Source: Inia geoffrensis | Lineage: Eukaryota > Chordata > Mammalia > Artiodactyla > Iniidae | Direction of reading: 5' to 3' | Assembly: GCA_036417435.1 (NCBI GenBank) | Contig: CM070910.1 | Span: 14,449,501 to 14,513,500 of the forward strand | DNA: 64,000 nucleotides | Shown here: positions 26,190-38,571 of the stretch, piece by piece | Position numbering within the stretch: the stretch's first letter is position 1 | Layout: the number at the start of each line of letters is the position of its first letter | Translations under genes and position numbers: made by a program | The notes under the pieces: generated by a model | The model's input: only the letters and a program-made list of their open reading frames with translations | The model's database searches: none | What the model was told of the DNA's origin: nothing

Positions 26190-26724
26190 ACTTGTTTTTG
26201 TTTTCAACACTGACTAGTAATTTTTGCTCTTGGGTGCTGGAATTGCTCAATATGCATATTTCTTTCCATTGTGGGAGGAGAGGGAATATGTTTACGCTAC
26301 TGAAGAATGTAGCAAGGTGGAGAGAATGTGTAGAAATAAGGGAAGACATGTACCTAAAGATTTCTGCATATGGAACAGTGACTCTGAGTGGTTCTCAGAG
26401 TGCTGGAAACTAAGGGAGATGCAAAAGAATATCAGACACAGCCCTACTTTTCCAGGAGCTACAGAGGTTATTATTTGGAAGTTATATAAATATGTTTTAT
26501 AAGTATTATGTAACACTTAAGGAAATAAACTGCTTTTAGAAATACACAGAAAAATCTAAACACGTGTTGAACATTTTAACATATTAACATATATATTTGT
26601 TACGTATTTTAAACATCCATTTTAATATAGTAAAATAAAATTTACATATCTTTTATATAATAACATTTTGAAATATATTCAAATACATTTTAAAATATGT
26701 TTTCAGATACTAGATTATTAGTGG
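26190..26724. other. Non-coding stretch without recognised gene
   Basis: No domain in the short open frames. 26560-26700 is very AT-rich. Confidence 0.4.
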
Positions 26725-26900
26725 TCATTTTTGAGTGCTAATTATGTAAAATAACTTTACCAGTATGATTCTCAAAACCCTATGAAATAAGTTTTATAAT
26801 TATCCCTATTACAGAGAAACCTGTGGCACAGAGAAGTGAGGAAATGAGTCCAAGATCATAGAACTGGTAAATGGGAGAGCTGGGATTTTAAGGAGGTTTA
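26725..26900 (-). mobile_element. MIR SINE
   Basis: GATTCTCAAAACCCTATGAAA, TAATTATCCCTATTACAGAG, TGTGGCACAGAGAAGTGAGG, CCAAGATCATAGAACTGGTAA and GAGAGCTGGGATTT follow the minus-strand MIR consensus order. Confidence 0.85.
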
Positions 26901-26920
26901 TCACCCTTTAAAAGTGATAG

Positions 26921-27708
26921 CCCATTTGCAGCAACGTGGATGGACCTGGAGATTATCATATAAAACAAAGTAACTCAGGCAGAGAAAGACAAATATTATA
27001 TGGTATCACTTACATGTGGAGTCTAAAAAACTGATACAATTGAACTTATTTACGAAACAGAAATAGACTCACAGACATAGAAAACAAACTTACCACAGGG
27101 GAAAGGGGGTGGGGGAAATAAATTAGGAGTCTGGGATTAACATATACACACTACCATATGTAAAATAGATAGACAACAAGAACCTACTATATAGCATGTG
27201 ATATGTTCAATATATACAAGATATGTTCAATATCTTGTAATAACCTATAATACAAAAGAATCTGAAAAAGAATATACATACATATATAATGTATACATAT
27301 ATATGTATAATTGAATCACTTTGTTGTACACCTGAAACTAACACATTTAAATTAACTATACTTGAATTTAAAAAATGGTTACAGGGATTTCCCTGGTGGT
27401 CCAGTGGTTAAGAATTCACCTTCCAATGCAGGAGACATGGGTTTGATCCCTGGTCAGGGAACCACATGCCATGGGGCGACTAAGCCCACATGCCACAACT
27501 ACTGAGCCTGCATGCCACAACTAGAGAGAAGCCCACGCAATGCAACAAAGAGCCTGCATGCCACAACAAATGATCCCACATACCGCATCCAAGACCCGAT
27601 ACAGCCAATAAATAAATAAATATTTTTAAAAATAAAAAAACCTTTAAATGGTTATACCATTTTTTTTAAATTTTAAAAATCAATTGGTAGAATTCACGTG
27701 TTTTTAAA
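26921..27708 (+). mobile_element. 5'-truncated L1 end with extra 3' sequence, split by a SINE
   Basis: Starts CCCATTTGCAGCAACGTGG, an L1 ORF2/3' UTR junction sequence, directly after AAAAGTGATAG (26910-26920). The same 11 bp recurs at 27709-27719. L1 sequence ends near 27372 in a short A run. A CHR SINE (27382-27645) then interrupts, and about 50 further non-L1 bases (27655-27705) precede a second short A run. This suggests a small 3' transduction. It contains a G-rich tract near 27100-27116. Confidence 0.8.
27382..27645 (+). mobile_element. Older, longer CHR-type SINE
   Basis: CAGGGATTTCCCTGGTGGTC head, GGTTTGATCCCTGGTC B-box region, then repeated CCACAACTACTGAGCC/GCATGCCACAACTAG units and an (AATA)n-rich tail. 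AAATGGTTA flanks it (27373-27381, 27646-27654). Confidence 0.93.
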
Positions 27709-27719
27709 AAAAGTGATAG

Positions 27720-28059
27720 TAGCTCCCTGGATTGCAAAGAAAGACATCCACACTACTCACCAAAAATCAAATAACATATCAGCAAAACTAATTTATAAGA
27801 TAATCTATAAAATCCAAAGCAATATTTCAGCACACACCATGCTGTTTTGGTACAAGCTGCACAACATGTGTCCCAACAGATGCTCCGAAGATAAGTATAC
27901 ACCTTAGTAAAGAAATGACTATTTCTGGAGGAATAAACCCATGCATGGAAGAGTAGACAGTAGAGTCTTTATGACAAATTTGTTTCTTATTCATTTAAGT
28001 TAGAATCATAGTCATTTTTGACCTGGAAGATACCTTAGAAGTGGTTGTCAATAATGACT
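27720..28059. other. Non-coding stretch without recognised feature
   Basis: No supported gene or repeat. Confidence 0.4.
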
Positions 28060-28146
28060 GCTCATTAGAAGAAACTTGGGAACTTTAAAAACTATTAAGA
28101 TCTGATTACCACCACAGAGATCATGATTTAATTGGTCTGGGGTCCA
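28060..28146. mobile_element. Half of a hAT-Charlie-type MITE
   Basis: CTCATTAGAAGAAACTTGGG, AACTTTAAAAACTATTAAG and GATCATGATTTAATTGGTC through TGGGGTCC match the left half of MER5-like elements. The right half is absent, and L1 sequence begins at once. Confidence 0.55.
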
Positions 28147-30092
28147 CTATTTGCAGATGACATGATGCTATATACAGAAAACCCTAAAGACACCATAAAA
28201 TATTGTTAGAACTAATAAATGAATTCAGTAATGTCACAGGATACAAAGTCAATATAAAGAAATCCATGGTGTTTCTATACACTAATAATGAACTATCAGA
28301 AAGAGAAATTAAGAAAACAATCCCATTTACAACTGCATTGAAAAGAATAAAATACCTAGGAATAAATTTAACCAAGGAGGTAAAAGACTTGTGCACTGAA
28401 ACGAGAGGACACTGATGAAAGAAACTGAAGAAGACACAAATAAATGGAAAGCAATTTCATATTCATGGATTGGAAGAATTCATATTGTTAAAATACCTAT
28501 ACTATGCAAATCAATCTACAAATTCAATGTAATTCCTATCAAAATTTAAAAGGTATATTTCACAGAACTAGAATGAATAATTCTAAAATTTATATGGAAC
28601 CACAAATGACTTCATATAGACAAAACAATCTTTAGAAAGAAGAACAAAGCTGGTATCATACATCCTGATTTTAAACTATACTACAAAGCTATAGTAATCA
28701 AAACAGTATGGTACTGACACAAAACAGACACACAGATCAATGGAACAGAATAGAGAGAGCAGAAATAAGCCCACACATATATGGATAATTTATTTACAAC
28801 AAAGGAGCAAAGATCATACAATAGAGAAAGAATAGTCTCTTCAGTTAAACATGTTAGGAAAACTGGACAGCCACATGCAAAAAATGACCACTATAATACA
28901 CCATACACAAAATTTAACTCAAAATAGATCAATGACTTGAATGTAAGACTCAAAACCATAAAATTCCTAAAATAAAACATAGGCAATAACTTCATTGGTA
29001 TCAGTCTTAGTGATATTTTATGGGTCTGTCTCCACAGGCAAGGGAAACAAAAGCAAAAATAAAGAAATGAGGCTACCTCAAACTAAAAAGCTTCTGCACA
29101 GTGATGGATGCCATCATCAAAATGAAAAAGCAACATACCGAATGGGAGAAAATATTTGCAAATCATATATCTGATAAGGGATTAATATCCAAAATATATA
29201 AAGAACTTATACAACTCAACAAGAACAACAACAACAACAAAAACTCTGATTTAAAAATGGGTCGAGGATCTGAATAGATATTATTCCAAACAAGACCAAG
29301 AGGCACATGAAAAGATGCTCAACATCACTAATCATCATGGAAATGAAAATTAGAACCACAATGAGCTATCACCTCACACCTGTTAGAATAGCTATTATTG
29401 AAAAGACTAGAAATAACAAGTTTTGGAGAGGATGTAGAGAAAAGGGAACACTTGTACACTGTTAGCGGGACTATAAATTGGTGCAGCAACTGTGGAAAAC
29501 AGTGTGGACATTCCTCAAAAATTAAGAATAGAACGACCATATAATCCATCTATTTCACTCTGAGTATTAATCCAAAGAACAAAAAAACACTAATTTGAAA
29601 AGATATCTTCACCTGATGCTCATTGCAGCATGATCTACAATAGCCCATATATGGAAAAAACATGTGTCCATCAATGGATGAACAGATAAAGAAGATGTGT
29701 GAGAGAGAGATAGATACATACCTACCTACATACATACATACATACATACATACTGCTCTGCCATAAAAAAGTGAAATCTTGCCATTTGTGATAACACAGA
29801 GGGATCCTGGAGGTATTATGCTAAGTGAAATAAGTCAACAGTGAAAGACACACAATGCATGATTTCACTCACATGTGGAATTTAGAAAAATAAAACAAAA
29901 ACAAACTCGTAGACACAGAGAACAGATTACTGATTACCAAAGGGGAAGAAAGATGTGGAGTGGGTGAATGGGTGAACAGAGTCAACTGTATGGTGATGGA
30001 CAGTAACTAGACTTGTGGTGGTGACACTTTGTCATGTATACAGATGTCAAATTATAATGCTGTACACCTGAAACTTATATAATAAAAAAAGT
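28147..30092 (+). mobile_element. Older 5'-truncated L1, ORF2 C-terminus and 3' UTR
   Basis: Starts at the RT active-site box (TTTGCAGATGACATG, FADDM) and runs through the ORF2 C-terminal region to a short tail (AATAAAAAAAG near 30090). Highly decayed, with stops and frameshifts throughout. Longest remnants are [16 protein letters not shown] (28206) and [19 protein letters not shown] (28270). It is the only copy in the window that keeps FADD. A (TACA)n run lies at 29715-29752. No target duplication was found on the left. Confidence 0.9.
29715..29752 (+). repeat. (TACA)n microsatellite inside an old L1
   Basis: Tetranucleotide TACA/TACC run, preceded by a GAGAGA run at 29699-29710. Confidence 0.9.
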
Positions 30093-30203
30093 AATAGCTA
30101 GAACTATACACCAGATCCACCAGAGGGCAGACAGCAGAAGCAAGAAGAACTACAATCATGCAGCCTGTGGAAAAAAAACCACAATCACAGAAAGACAGAC
30201 AAA

Positions 30204-31097
30204 ATGAAAAGGCAGAGGACTATATCCCAGATGAAGGAACAAGACAAAGCCCCAGAAAAACAACTAAATGAAGTGGAGAGAGGCAACCTTCCAGAAAAAG
30301 AATTCAAAATAATGATAGTAAAGATGATCCAAAATCTTGGAAATAGAATAGAGAAAATGCAAGAGGCAATTAACAAGGACCTAGAAGAACTAAAGAGGAA
30401 ACAAGGAACAATGAACAACACAATAAATGAAATTAAAAATACTCTAGAAGGGATCAATAGCAGAATAACTGAGGCAGAAGAACAGATAAGTGACCTGGAA
30501 GATAAAATAGTGGAAATAACGACTGCATAGCAGAATAAAGAAAAAAGAAAAAAAAGAACTGAGGACAGTCTCAGAGACCTCTGGGACAACATTAAACACA
30601 CCAACATTCAAATTATAGGGGATCCAGAAGAAGAAGAGAAAAAGAAAGGGACTGAGAAAATATTTGAAGAGATCATAGCTGAAAACTTCCCTAATATGGG
30701 AAAGGAAATAGTTAATCAAGTCCAGGAAGCACAGAGAGTCCCATACAGTATAAATCCAAGGAGAAACATGCCAAGATACATATTAAACAAACTGTATAAA
30801 GTTAAATACAAAGAAAACATATTAAAAGCAGCAAGGGAAAAACAACAAATAACACACAAGGGAATCCCCATAAGGTTAACAGCTGATCTTTCAGCAGAAA
30901 CTCTGTAAGCCAGAAGGGACTGGCAGGACATATTTAAAGTGATGAAGGAGAAAAGCCTACAACCAAGATTACTCTATCCAGCAAGGATCTCATTCAGATT
31001 TGATGGAGAAATTAAAACCTTTACAGACAAGCAAAAGCTGAGAGAGTTCAGCACCACCAAACCACCTTTGCAACAAATGCTAAAGGATCTTCTCTAA
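30204..31097 (+). pseudogene. L1-2 ORF1, full length with two nonsense codons
   Basis: Exactly 894 nt (297 codons and stop), the same length as L1-3 ORF1 and without indels. The N-terminal half is a heptad-rich coiled coil (NRIEKMQEAINKDLEELKRK, ITEAEEQISDLEDKIVEI). The RRM-like and C-terminal parts include FPNMGKEI-type and IPIRLTADLSAETL segments. TAG at 30528-30530 replaces Glu, and TAA at 30906-30908 replaces Gln. The intact protein would bind L1 RNA as a trimer and act in cis with ORF2. Frame conservation argues for a fairly recent loss. Confidence 0.92.
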
Positions 31098-31155
31098 GCA
31101 AGAAACACAAGACAAGGAAAAGACCTACAATGACAAACCCAAAACAATTAAGAAA

Positions 31156-34100
31156 ATGGGAATAGGAACATCCATATCGATAATTACCTTAAACGTAAAT
31201 GGATTAAATGCTCCCACCAAAACACACAGACTGCCTGAATATATACAAAAACAAGACCCATATATATGCTGTCTACAAGAGACTCACTTCAGACCTAGAG
31301 ACACATACAGACTGAAAGTAAGGGAAAGGAAAAAGTTTTTCCATGCAAATGGAAACCAAAAGAAAGCTGGAGTAGCAATTCTCTTATCAGACAAAATAGA
31401 CTTTAAAATAAAGACTATTAGAAGAGACAAAGAAGGACACTACATAATGATCAAGGGATCGATCCAAGAAGAAGATACAACAATTTTAAATATTTATGCA
31501 CCCATCATAGGAGCACCTCAATACATAAGATAAATACTAAAAGCCATAAAAGGGGAAATCGACAGTAACACATTCATACTAGGGGACTTTAACACCTCAC
31601 TTTCACCAATGGACAGATCATACAAAATGTAAATAAATAAGGAAACACATGCTTTAAATGATACATTAAACAAGATGGACTTAATTGATATTTATAGGAC
31701 ATTCCATCCAAAAACAACAGGATACACATTTTTCTCAAGTGCTCATAGAACATTCTCCAGGATATATCATATCTTGGGTCACCAATCAAGCCTTGGTAAA
31801 TTTAGGAAAATTGAAACTGTATCAAGTATCTTTTCTGACCACAACACTATGAGAGTAGATATCAATTACAGGAAAAGATCTCTAAAAAATACAAACACAT
31901 GGAGGGTAAACAATACACTACTTAATAACAAAGTGATCACTGAAGAAATCAAAGAGAAAATCAAGAAATACCTAGTAAAAAATGACAATGGAGACACGTC
32001 GACCCAAAATCTATGGGATGCAGCAAAAGCAGTTCTAAGAGGGAAGTTTATAGCAATACACTCCTACCTTAAGAAACAGGAAACATCTCGAATAAACAAC
32101 CTAACCTTGCACCTAAAGCAATTAGAGAAAGAAGAACAAAAAACCCCCAAAGTTAGCAGAAGGAAAGAAATCATAAAGATCAGATAGGAAGTAAATGAAA
32201 AAGAAATGAAGGAAATGATAGCAAAGATCAATAAAACTAAAAGATGGTTCTTTGAGAAGAAAAACAAAATTGATAAACCATTAGTCAGACTCATCAAGAA
32301 AAAACGCGAGAAGACTCAAATCAATAGAATTAGAAATGAAAAACAAGAAGTAACAACTGACACTGCAGAAATACAAAAGATCATGAGAGATTACTACAAG
32401 CGACTATATGCAAATAAAATGGACAACCTGGAAGAAATGGACAAATTCTTAGAAATGCACAACCTGCCAAGACTGAATCAGGAAGAAATAGAAAATATGA
32501 ACAGACCAATCACAAACACTGAAATTGAAACTGTGATTAAAAATCTTCCAACAAACAAAAGCCCAGGACCAGATGGCTTCACAGGCGAATTCTATCAAAC
32601 ATTTAGAGAAGACCTAACACCTATCCTTCTCAAACTCTTCCAAACTATAGCAGAGGGAGGAACACTCCCCAATTCCTTCTATGAGGCCACCATCACCTTG
32701 ATACCAAAAACAGACAAGGATGTCACAAAGAAAGAAAACTACAGGCCAATATCACTGATGAACATAGATGCAAAAATCCTCAACAAAATACTAGCAAACA
32801 GAATCCAACAGCACATTTAAAGGATGATACACCATGATCAAGTGGGGTTTATTCCAGGAATGCAAGGATTCTTCAATACACGCAAATCTATCAATGTGAT
32901 AAACCATATTAACAAACTGAAGGAGAAAAACCATATGAACAACTCAATAGATGCAGAGAAAGCTTTTGACAAAATTCAACACCCATTTATGATAAAAACC
33001 CTGCAGAAAGTAGGCATAGAGGGAACTTTCCTCAACATAATAAAGGCCATATATGACAAGCCCACAGCCAACATCGTCCTCATGGTGAAAAACTAAAAGC
33101 ATTTCCACTAAGATCAGGAACAAGACAAGGTTGCCCACTCTCACCACTCTTATTCAACATAGTTTTGGAAGTTGTAGCCACAGCAATCAGAGAAGAAAAG
33201 GAAATAAAAGGAATCCAAATCAGAAAAGAAGAAGTAAAGCTGTCACTGTTTGCAGAGGACATGATCCTATACATAGAGAATCCTAAAGATGCTACCAGAA
33301 AACTACGAGAGCTAATCAATGAATTTGGTAAAGTAGCAGGCTACAAAATTAATGCACAGAAATCTCTGGCATTCCTATATACTAGTGATGAAAAATCTGA
33401 AAGTGAAATCAAGAAAACACTCCCATTTACTATTGCAACAAAAAGAATAAAATATCTAGGAATAAACCTACCTAAGGAGACAAAAGACCTGTATGCAGAA
33501 AATTATAAGACACTGATGAAAGAAATTAAAGATGATACAAACAGATGGAGAGATATGCCATGTTCTTGGATTGGAAGAATCAATATTGTGAAAATGATTC
33601 TACTACCCAAAGCAATCTACAGATTCAATGCAATCCCTATCAAACAACCACTGGCATTTTGCACAGAACTAGAACAAAAACTTTCACAATTTGTATGGAA
33701 ACACAAAAGACCCCAAATAGCCAAAGCAATCTTGAGAACGAAAAACGGAGCTGGAGGAATCAGGCTCCCTGACTTCAGACTATACCACAAAGCTACAGTA
33801 ATCAAGACAGTATGGTACTGGCACAAAAACAGAAATATAGATCAATGGAACAGGATAGAAAGCCCACAGATAAACCTACACACATGTGGTCACCTTATCT
33901 TTGCTAAAGGAGGCAGGAATGTACAGTGGAGAAAGAACAGCCTCTTCAATCAGTGGTGCTGGGTAAACTGGACAGATACATGTAAAAGTATGAGATAAGA
34001 ACACTCCCTAACACCATACACAAAAATAAGCTCAAAATGGATTAAAGACCTAAATATAAGGCCAGACACTATCAAACTCTTAGAGGAAAACATAGGCAGA

Positions 34101-34957
34101 ACACTCTTTGACATAAATCACAGCAAGATATTTTTTGACCCACCTCCTAGAGTAATGGAAATAAAAACAAAAATAAACAAATGAGACCTAATGAAACTTA
34201 AAAGCTTTTTCACAGCAAAGGAAACTGTAAACAGGAAGAAAAGACAACCCTCAGAATGGGAGAAAATATTTGCAAACAAATCAACAAAGGATTAACCTCC
34301 CAAATATATAAACAGCTCATGTGGCTCAATATCAAAAAAACAACCCAATCAAAACATGGGCAGAAGACCTAAATAGACGTTTCTCCAAAGACGACATACA
34401 GATGGCCAAGAGGCACATGAAAATCTGCTCAACATTACTAATTATTAGGGAAATGCAAATCAAAACTACAATGAGCTATCACCTCACACCGGTTAGAATG
34501 GGCATCATCAGAAATCTACAAACAACAAATGCTGGAGAGGGTGTGGAGAAAAGGGAACCCTCTTGCACTGTTGGTGGAAATGTAAACTGATAGAGCTACT
34601 ATGGAGAACAGTATGGAGGTTCCTTTAAAAAACTAGAAATAGAACTACCATATGACCCAGCAATCCCACTACTGGGCATATACCCAGAGAAAACCATAAT
34701 TCAAAAAGACCCCAATGTTCATTGCAGCACTATTTACAATAGCCATATCATGGAAGTAACCTAAATGCCAATCAACAGATGAATGGGTAAAGAAGATGTG
34801 CTACATATATACAATGGAATATTACTCAGCCATAAAAAGGAATGAAGTTGGGTCATTTGTAGAGATGTGGATGGACATAGAGACTGTCATACAGAGTGAA
34901 GTAGGTCAGAAAGGGAAAAACAAATATCATATATTAGCACATATATGTGGAATCTAG
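31156..34957 (+). pseudogene. L1-2 ORF2 (endonuclease/reverse transcriptase), broken
   Basis: The start MGIGTSISIITLNVNGLNAP lies 58 nt after ORF1. Endonuclease motifs are CCLQETHF (about 31270) and GDFN-like (31587 region), with an SDHN motif near 31837. The RT region has [17 protein letters not shown] (about 32557), RPISLMN and [11 protein letters not shown] (about 32845). The catalytic FADD box is FAED (33249-33260). A single frame persists from 31156 to about 33080, interrupted by in-frame stops near 31531, 31632, 32185 and 32818. A 1-nt deletion near 33083 then shifts the frame to that of the long piece 33165-33998. Terminal stop TAG at 34955-34957. Confidence 0.92.
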
Positions 34958-35241
34958 AAAAATGGTACAGATGAACCGGTTTGCAGGGAAGAAATAGAGA
35001 TACAGATGTAGAGAACAAACATATGGACACCAAGGGGGGAAAGTGGGGTGGGGGGCTGATGGGATGAATTTGGAGATTGGGATCAACATATATACACTAA
35101 TATGTATAAAATAGATAACTAATAAGAGCGTGCTGTATAGCACAGGGAACTCCACTTTGCTGTACAGTAGAAGCTAACACAACGTTGTAAAACAACTGTA
35201 CCCCAATTAAAAAAAAAAGAATAAATGTAAAAAAAAAAAAG

Positions 35242-35511
35242 TGGGCATAGAGGGCACATATCTCAACATAATAAAAGCTATTTATGATCAACCCACAGCC
35301 AATATAATACTCAACAGTGAAAAGCTGAAAGACTTCCCACTGAAATCTGGAACAAGACAAGGATGCCCTCCTTCACCACTTCTATTCCACATAGTATTGT
35401 AATTCCTAGCCACAGCAATCAGACAAGAAAAAGAAATTAAAAGTATCCAAGTTGGAAGGGAAGAGGTAAAATTGTCACTATATATAAATGACATGATACT
35501 ATATATTGAAC
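35242..35511 (+). mobile_element. Internal L1 ORF2 fragment, truncated at both ends
   Basis: Translation gives [31 protein letters not shown] and an RT box that reads YIND (about 35485-35496). It stops at the ENP region, almost exactly where the old fragment at 28147 begins. No A tail at its right end. Confidence 0.85.
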
Positions 35512-35821
35512 ACCCTTGTTCTCTTGTATGATTATGACCTGAAGTCTGTGACCTGGGATTTTCTGAAATCTACCTGTTACTCCTCAGGTAGAAAGAGAGA
35601 ATGTCAGCAGGAAACAGTTACTAAGAAGGACAGTGGTGACCATTTGTTTGTGGTACTCATCCTTCTCAATGATAATTATACATATCTTCTGACTCGAAGA
35701 GTGAGACTAGCTGAGGTTTTCAATGGATCTCAGATTTCTTACCCAATGTGGAGATCCACTCCTCACCCATTTCTTTTGCATTAGTGAATATTTTCCAATG
35801 TAGCATTTTGATTACTTTAAT
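35512..35821. other. Non-coding stretch without recognised feature
   Basis: Open frame 35506-35784 has no recognisable domain. Confidence 0.4.
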
Positions 35822-36085
35822 GATTTTTTTAATTAATAGACTTTATTTTTAGAGAAGTTTTACATTTACAGAAAAACTGAACAGAAAGTACACAGTTACC
35901 ATATATCCCCCCCTTCCCAATTTCCCCTATTATTAACATCTTGCATTTCTGTGGTACATGTATTATAACTGATGAGCCACCATTGAAAATTATTATTAAC
36001 TAAGGTCTATAATTTACACTATAGTTCACTCTTTGTGTTGTATGTTCTGTGGGTGCTGACAAATGTATAATGAAGTATATCCACC
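35822..36085 (-). mobile_element. Ancient L1 3' UTR fragment (L1MB-like)
   Basis: ATTAATAGACTTTATTTTTAG, AGTTTTACATTTACAGAAAA, GTGGTACATGTATTATAACTG, CTATAGTTCACTCTTTGTGT and GACAAATGTATAATGA follow the reverse complement of a common mammal-wide L1 3' UTR. Confidence 0.7.
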
Positions 36086-36300
36086 ATTTAAAAAAAAAAC
36101 AACTATACACCAAAGACAGTACATTGAGGTCAGATCCTTAAGCAACTGCAGACAAACTGAATTTTCTCTATGATTAGAAGAGTAGCCCATACAAAAGGAA
36201 AAACTTATCTGAGGTGAACGGAATCCAAAAGGAGATTGACTAAAGATGCAGAAGTTAGGCAATTAAAAGAAGAGGACCCAGATTTAAAGTACAGCAGGTA

Positions 36301-36516
36301 GGGCTTCCCTGGTGGCGCAGTGGTTGAGAATCCGCCTGCCGATGCAGGGGACATGGGTTCGTGCCCCGGTCCGGGAAGATCCCACATGCCGCAGGGCGGC
36401 TGGGCCTGTGAGCCATGGCCACTGAGCCTGCGCGTCCGGAGCCTGTGCTCCACAACGGGAGAGGCCGCAACAGTGAGAGGCCCGCGTACCGCAAAAAAAA
36501 AAAAAAAAAAAAATAT
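36301..36516 (+). mobile_element. CHR-type SINE, least diverged copy
   Basis: GGGCTTCCCTGGTGGCGCAG head, GGTTCGTGCCCCGGTCCGG B-box region, many CpGs retained and an uninterrupted A21 tail. AGCAGGTA lies on both sides (36293-36300, 36517-36524). High CpG content and an intact tail suggest a young insertion. Confidence 0.97.
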
Positions 36517-36524
36517 AGCAGGTA

Positions 36525-38084
36525 ATTTTCCCTTTGCCATATGAAGCCCAAACATTCACCAATCCTAAATGAAGAACAACTAGAATTAACACCAGACTAT
36601 GATGTTTTGGGGGCTATATATTAATTGTAGTTGTGTGTGTATGTGTGTGTGTAAAATAACTTATTTACATATTTACTTATAAAATCTTAACAAGTGGCAC
36701 CTTTCAGAGGGAAAATTTTCTTCACTTAAAGAAATAACTCAATGGTATATTGAGTTGTTTTGATTTGCTTTTTTTAATGCATAGACTCAGTAAGACCAAG
36801 AAGGAGACAACAAACCAAAGGATGAGCTGAAATATTCTGCATAAGACAACAACCCCGAACGCAATAGTACAGAGGCTGGGATTGTTTACAAGATGGAAAA
36901 AAGGAGAAAAGAAGATGGGAAAGTTGAGAGCAGCAAGGATGCTGAAATCTGAATTGGACAAGAAATTTTTAAGAAGAGGGATATTTAATGTTCTATTTCA
37001 AGGTGCTTGTTTGTTGTGCTGTAAACTCTTTCTTCTTTGGTAAAATCTGGCAGTAACTACAAGGTCTTGTCTGGGTGGCCTTTTGTGGAAATCAAAGGAA
37101 GAGAATAAATTCCCCCTCAGACTCCACTCAGTATGGAAAGTGGACAAGACATGCAGGACAGTAAAATGACCCGCATTGAATGAAGTAATTAAACAAGTCT
37201 TCTGGGAATATGTGTATATTGAAGGCATAGAGAAATTGGTCTTCACAAATTGAGGGTTGTGCCAGTCTCACCTAGATTTTACATGATGTGGTGAACCCTG
37301 ATAACAGCTTGCTCACACATAGGCATGTACGCTTCAGTTAAAGCTTTCTGTAAACTCTATATAGCTTAATTTGTAGCATAGATTCAGACACATTTGATTA
37401 AAGTTTTTACTGATTTTATAACTTTCAGATTTCCACCGACCTTTTCCAGTTCTGATAAAGAAAAGTCCCAGAAGGACCCAAATTCTGATGATGAGAGGAA
37501 TGAGGCTGTACTTCACTGAGAATGACCCTGAGTAAGGACCATTTCTACTTGGGTATGGCACCAGATTTACATCATCAGAAATATTTACCAAGTGGAGCCA
37601 CACACTGTGCCATTTTTATCAAAAATGGAAATGGGTCCCAAGATATCCATTGTCTAGATATCAGCCACCAGGTGGTGTTCTGCAGCACAAAGCTCCATGG
37701 TGTGGCATGCAGGGCCGGGCGTGCCACGAAAATATTAACATAGCTTAAATTCTTTGAATATTTAAATACAATAAAAAGAATCTAACTTATAAACACAGTT
37801 TTTTTAATATATTAGCAGAACCATATTGTCTCATGCAATGGAAATCACAGGAATATTCTGGTTTTGTTTTGAGTTCTCTAGATCATAGAATATGTCTTGA
37901 TGAGTTTGTTGTTGTCATTGCTGTTGTTGTTACTCCAAAGTTCATAATAATTTTTATTTTCCCATGTGACCAAGAAATACAGAAAGGCTACTTTGAGAAA
38001 TAACTTTATGTTATTTCTTCATTTTGAGAAATAACCTCTTTGTGATTTAATAAGAAGAACAGCTGAGAGATTAGGAGGGGCAGC
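36525..38084. other. Non-coding stretch without recognised gene
   Basis: Holds a short GT/AT microsatellite (36631-36652) and a small hairpin (GAAATAAC/GTTATTTC, 37997-38017). No exon-like open frame or named repeat was supported. Confidence 0.4.
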
Positions 38085-38235
38085 TTTCATAATGCCCAGC
38101 TCTGCCAGCAGTTCAGTGTAAGACCTTGGGCGAGTCACCACCTGGCTTCCCTTTTCTTCTTCTGTAAAATAAACAACTGGGCTAGGCTTTTTCTGAAGTC
38201 CCCTGGAGCTCAAACCTGCTGTCATTTTATGATTC
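38085..38235 (+). mobile_element. MIR SINE
   Basis: CCAGCTCTGCCAGCAG, GTAAGACCTTGGGCGAGTCAC, TTCTTCTGTAAAAT, CCTGGAGCTC and TTTATGATTCT follow the plus-strand MIR-type consensus order. Confidence 0.75.
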
Positions 38236-38571
38236 TAAATGCGCCATTATCATTGCTCCTGTTCAAGTATTACAGAATAATTTATGAAGAACAAACAGGT
38301 TGAAGACTTAAATAAATGCATAAAAACGAACTGAAGAGATAAGTGCATTTTAAGCTCCATTGATGAAAGAGGGCCCTGTGAGGCATCTATAATCATGAAA
38401 GTAGTTTGCTTCTTACCATCTATTTTGCTACTTCTATTAGGAAAAAAACCCAAACCAGCCCATAACTAACAAAACTGGCCAAAAATTCCTGCTCTATTTT
38501 TATCAAGCAGGTGTCTCTAAAGAATGCTAAATAGCCAAGACATGAAACTACAAAGAAATCACATGGCATGA

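Larger units (their letters stand above)
30093..35241 (+). mobile_element. L1 retrotransposon lacking most of the 5' UTR (L1-2)
   Basis: About 110 nt of leader (CCACCAGAGGGCAGAC ... CTGCAGCC-like), complete ORF1, 58-nt spacer, ORF2, then a 3' UTR that differs from L1-1 and L1-3 (G-rich tract 35032-35060, end CCCCAATTAAAAAAAAAAG). A second A run (35229-35240) follows GAATAAATGT. AAAAAAAGT at both edges (30084-30092, 35234-35242) may be a target duplication but is low complexity. It separates two L1 fragments of reversed order. Confidence 0.93.

Noticed and set aside
29715..29752. Short direct repeats that could suggest a CRISPR-like array
   Set aside because: Simple TACA microsatellite in a mammalian L1, with no spacers.
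30084..35242. AAAAAAAGT as a firm target duplication of L1-2
   Set aside because: It is made of A tail bases plus two letters, so it may be chance; kept only as a possibility.
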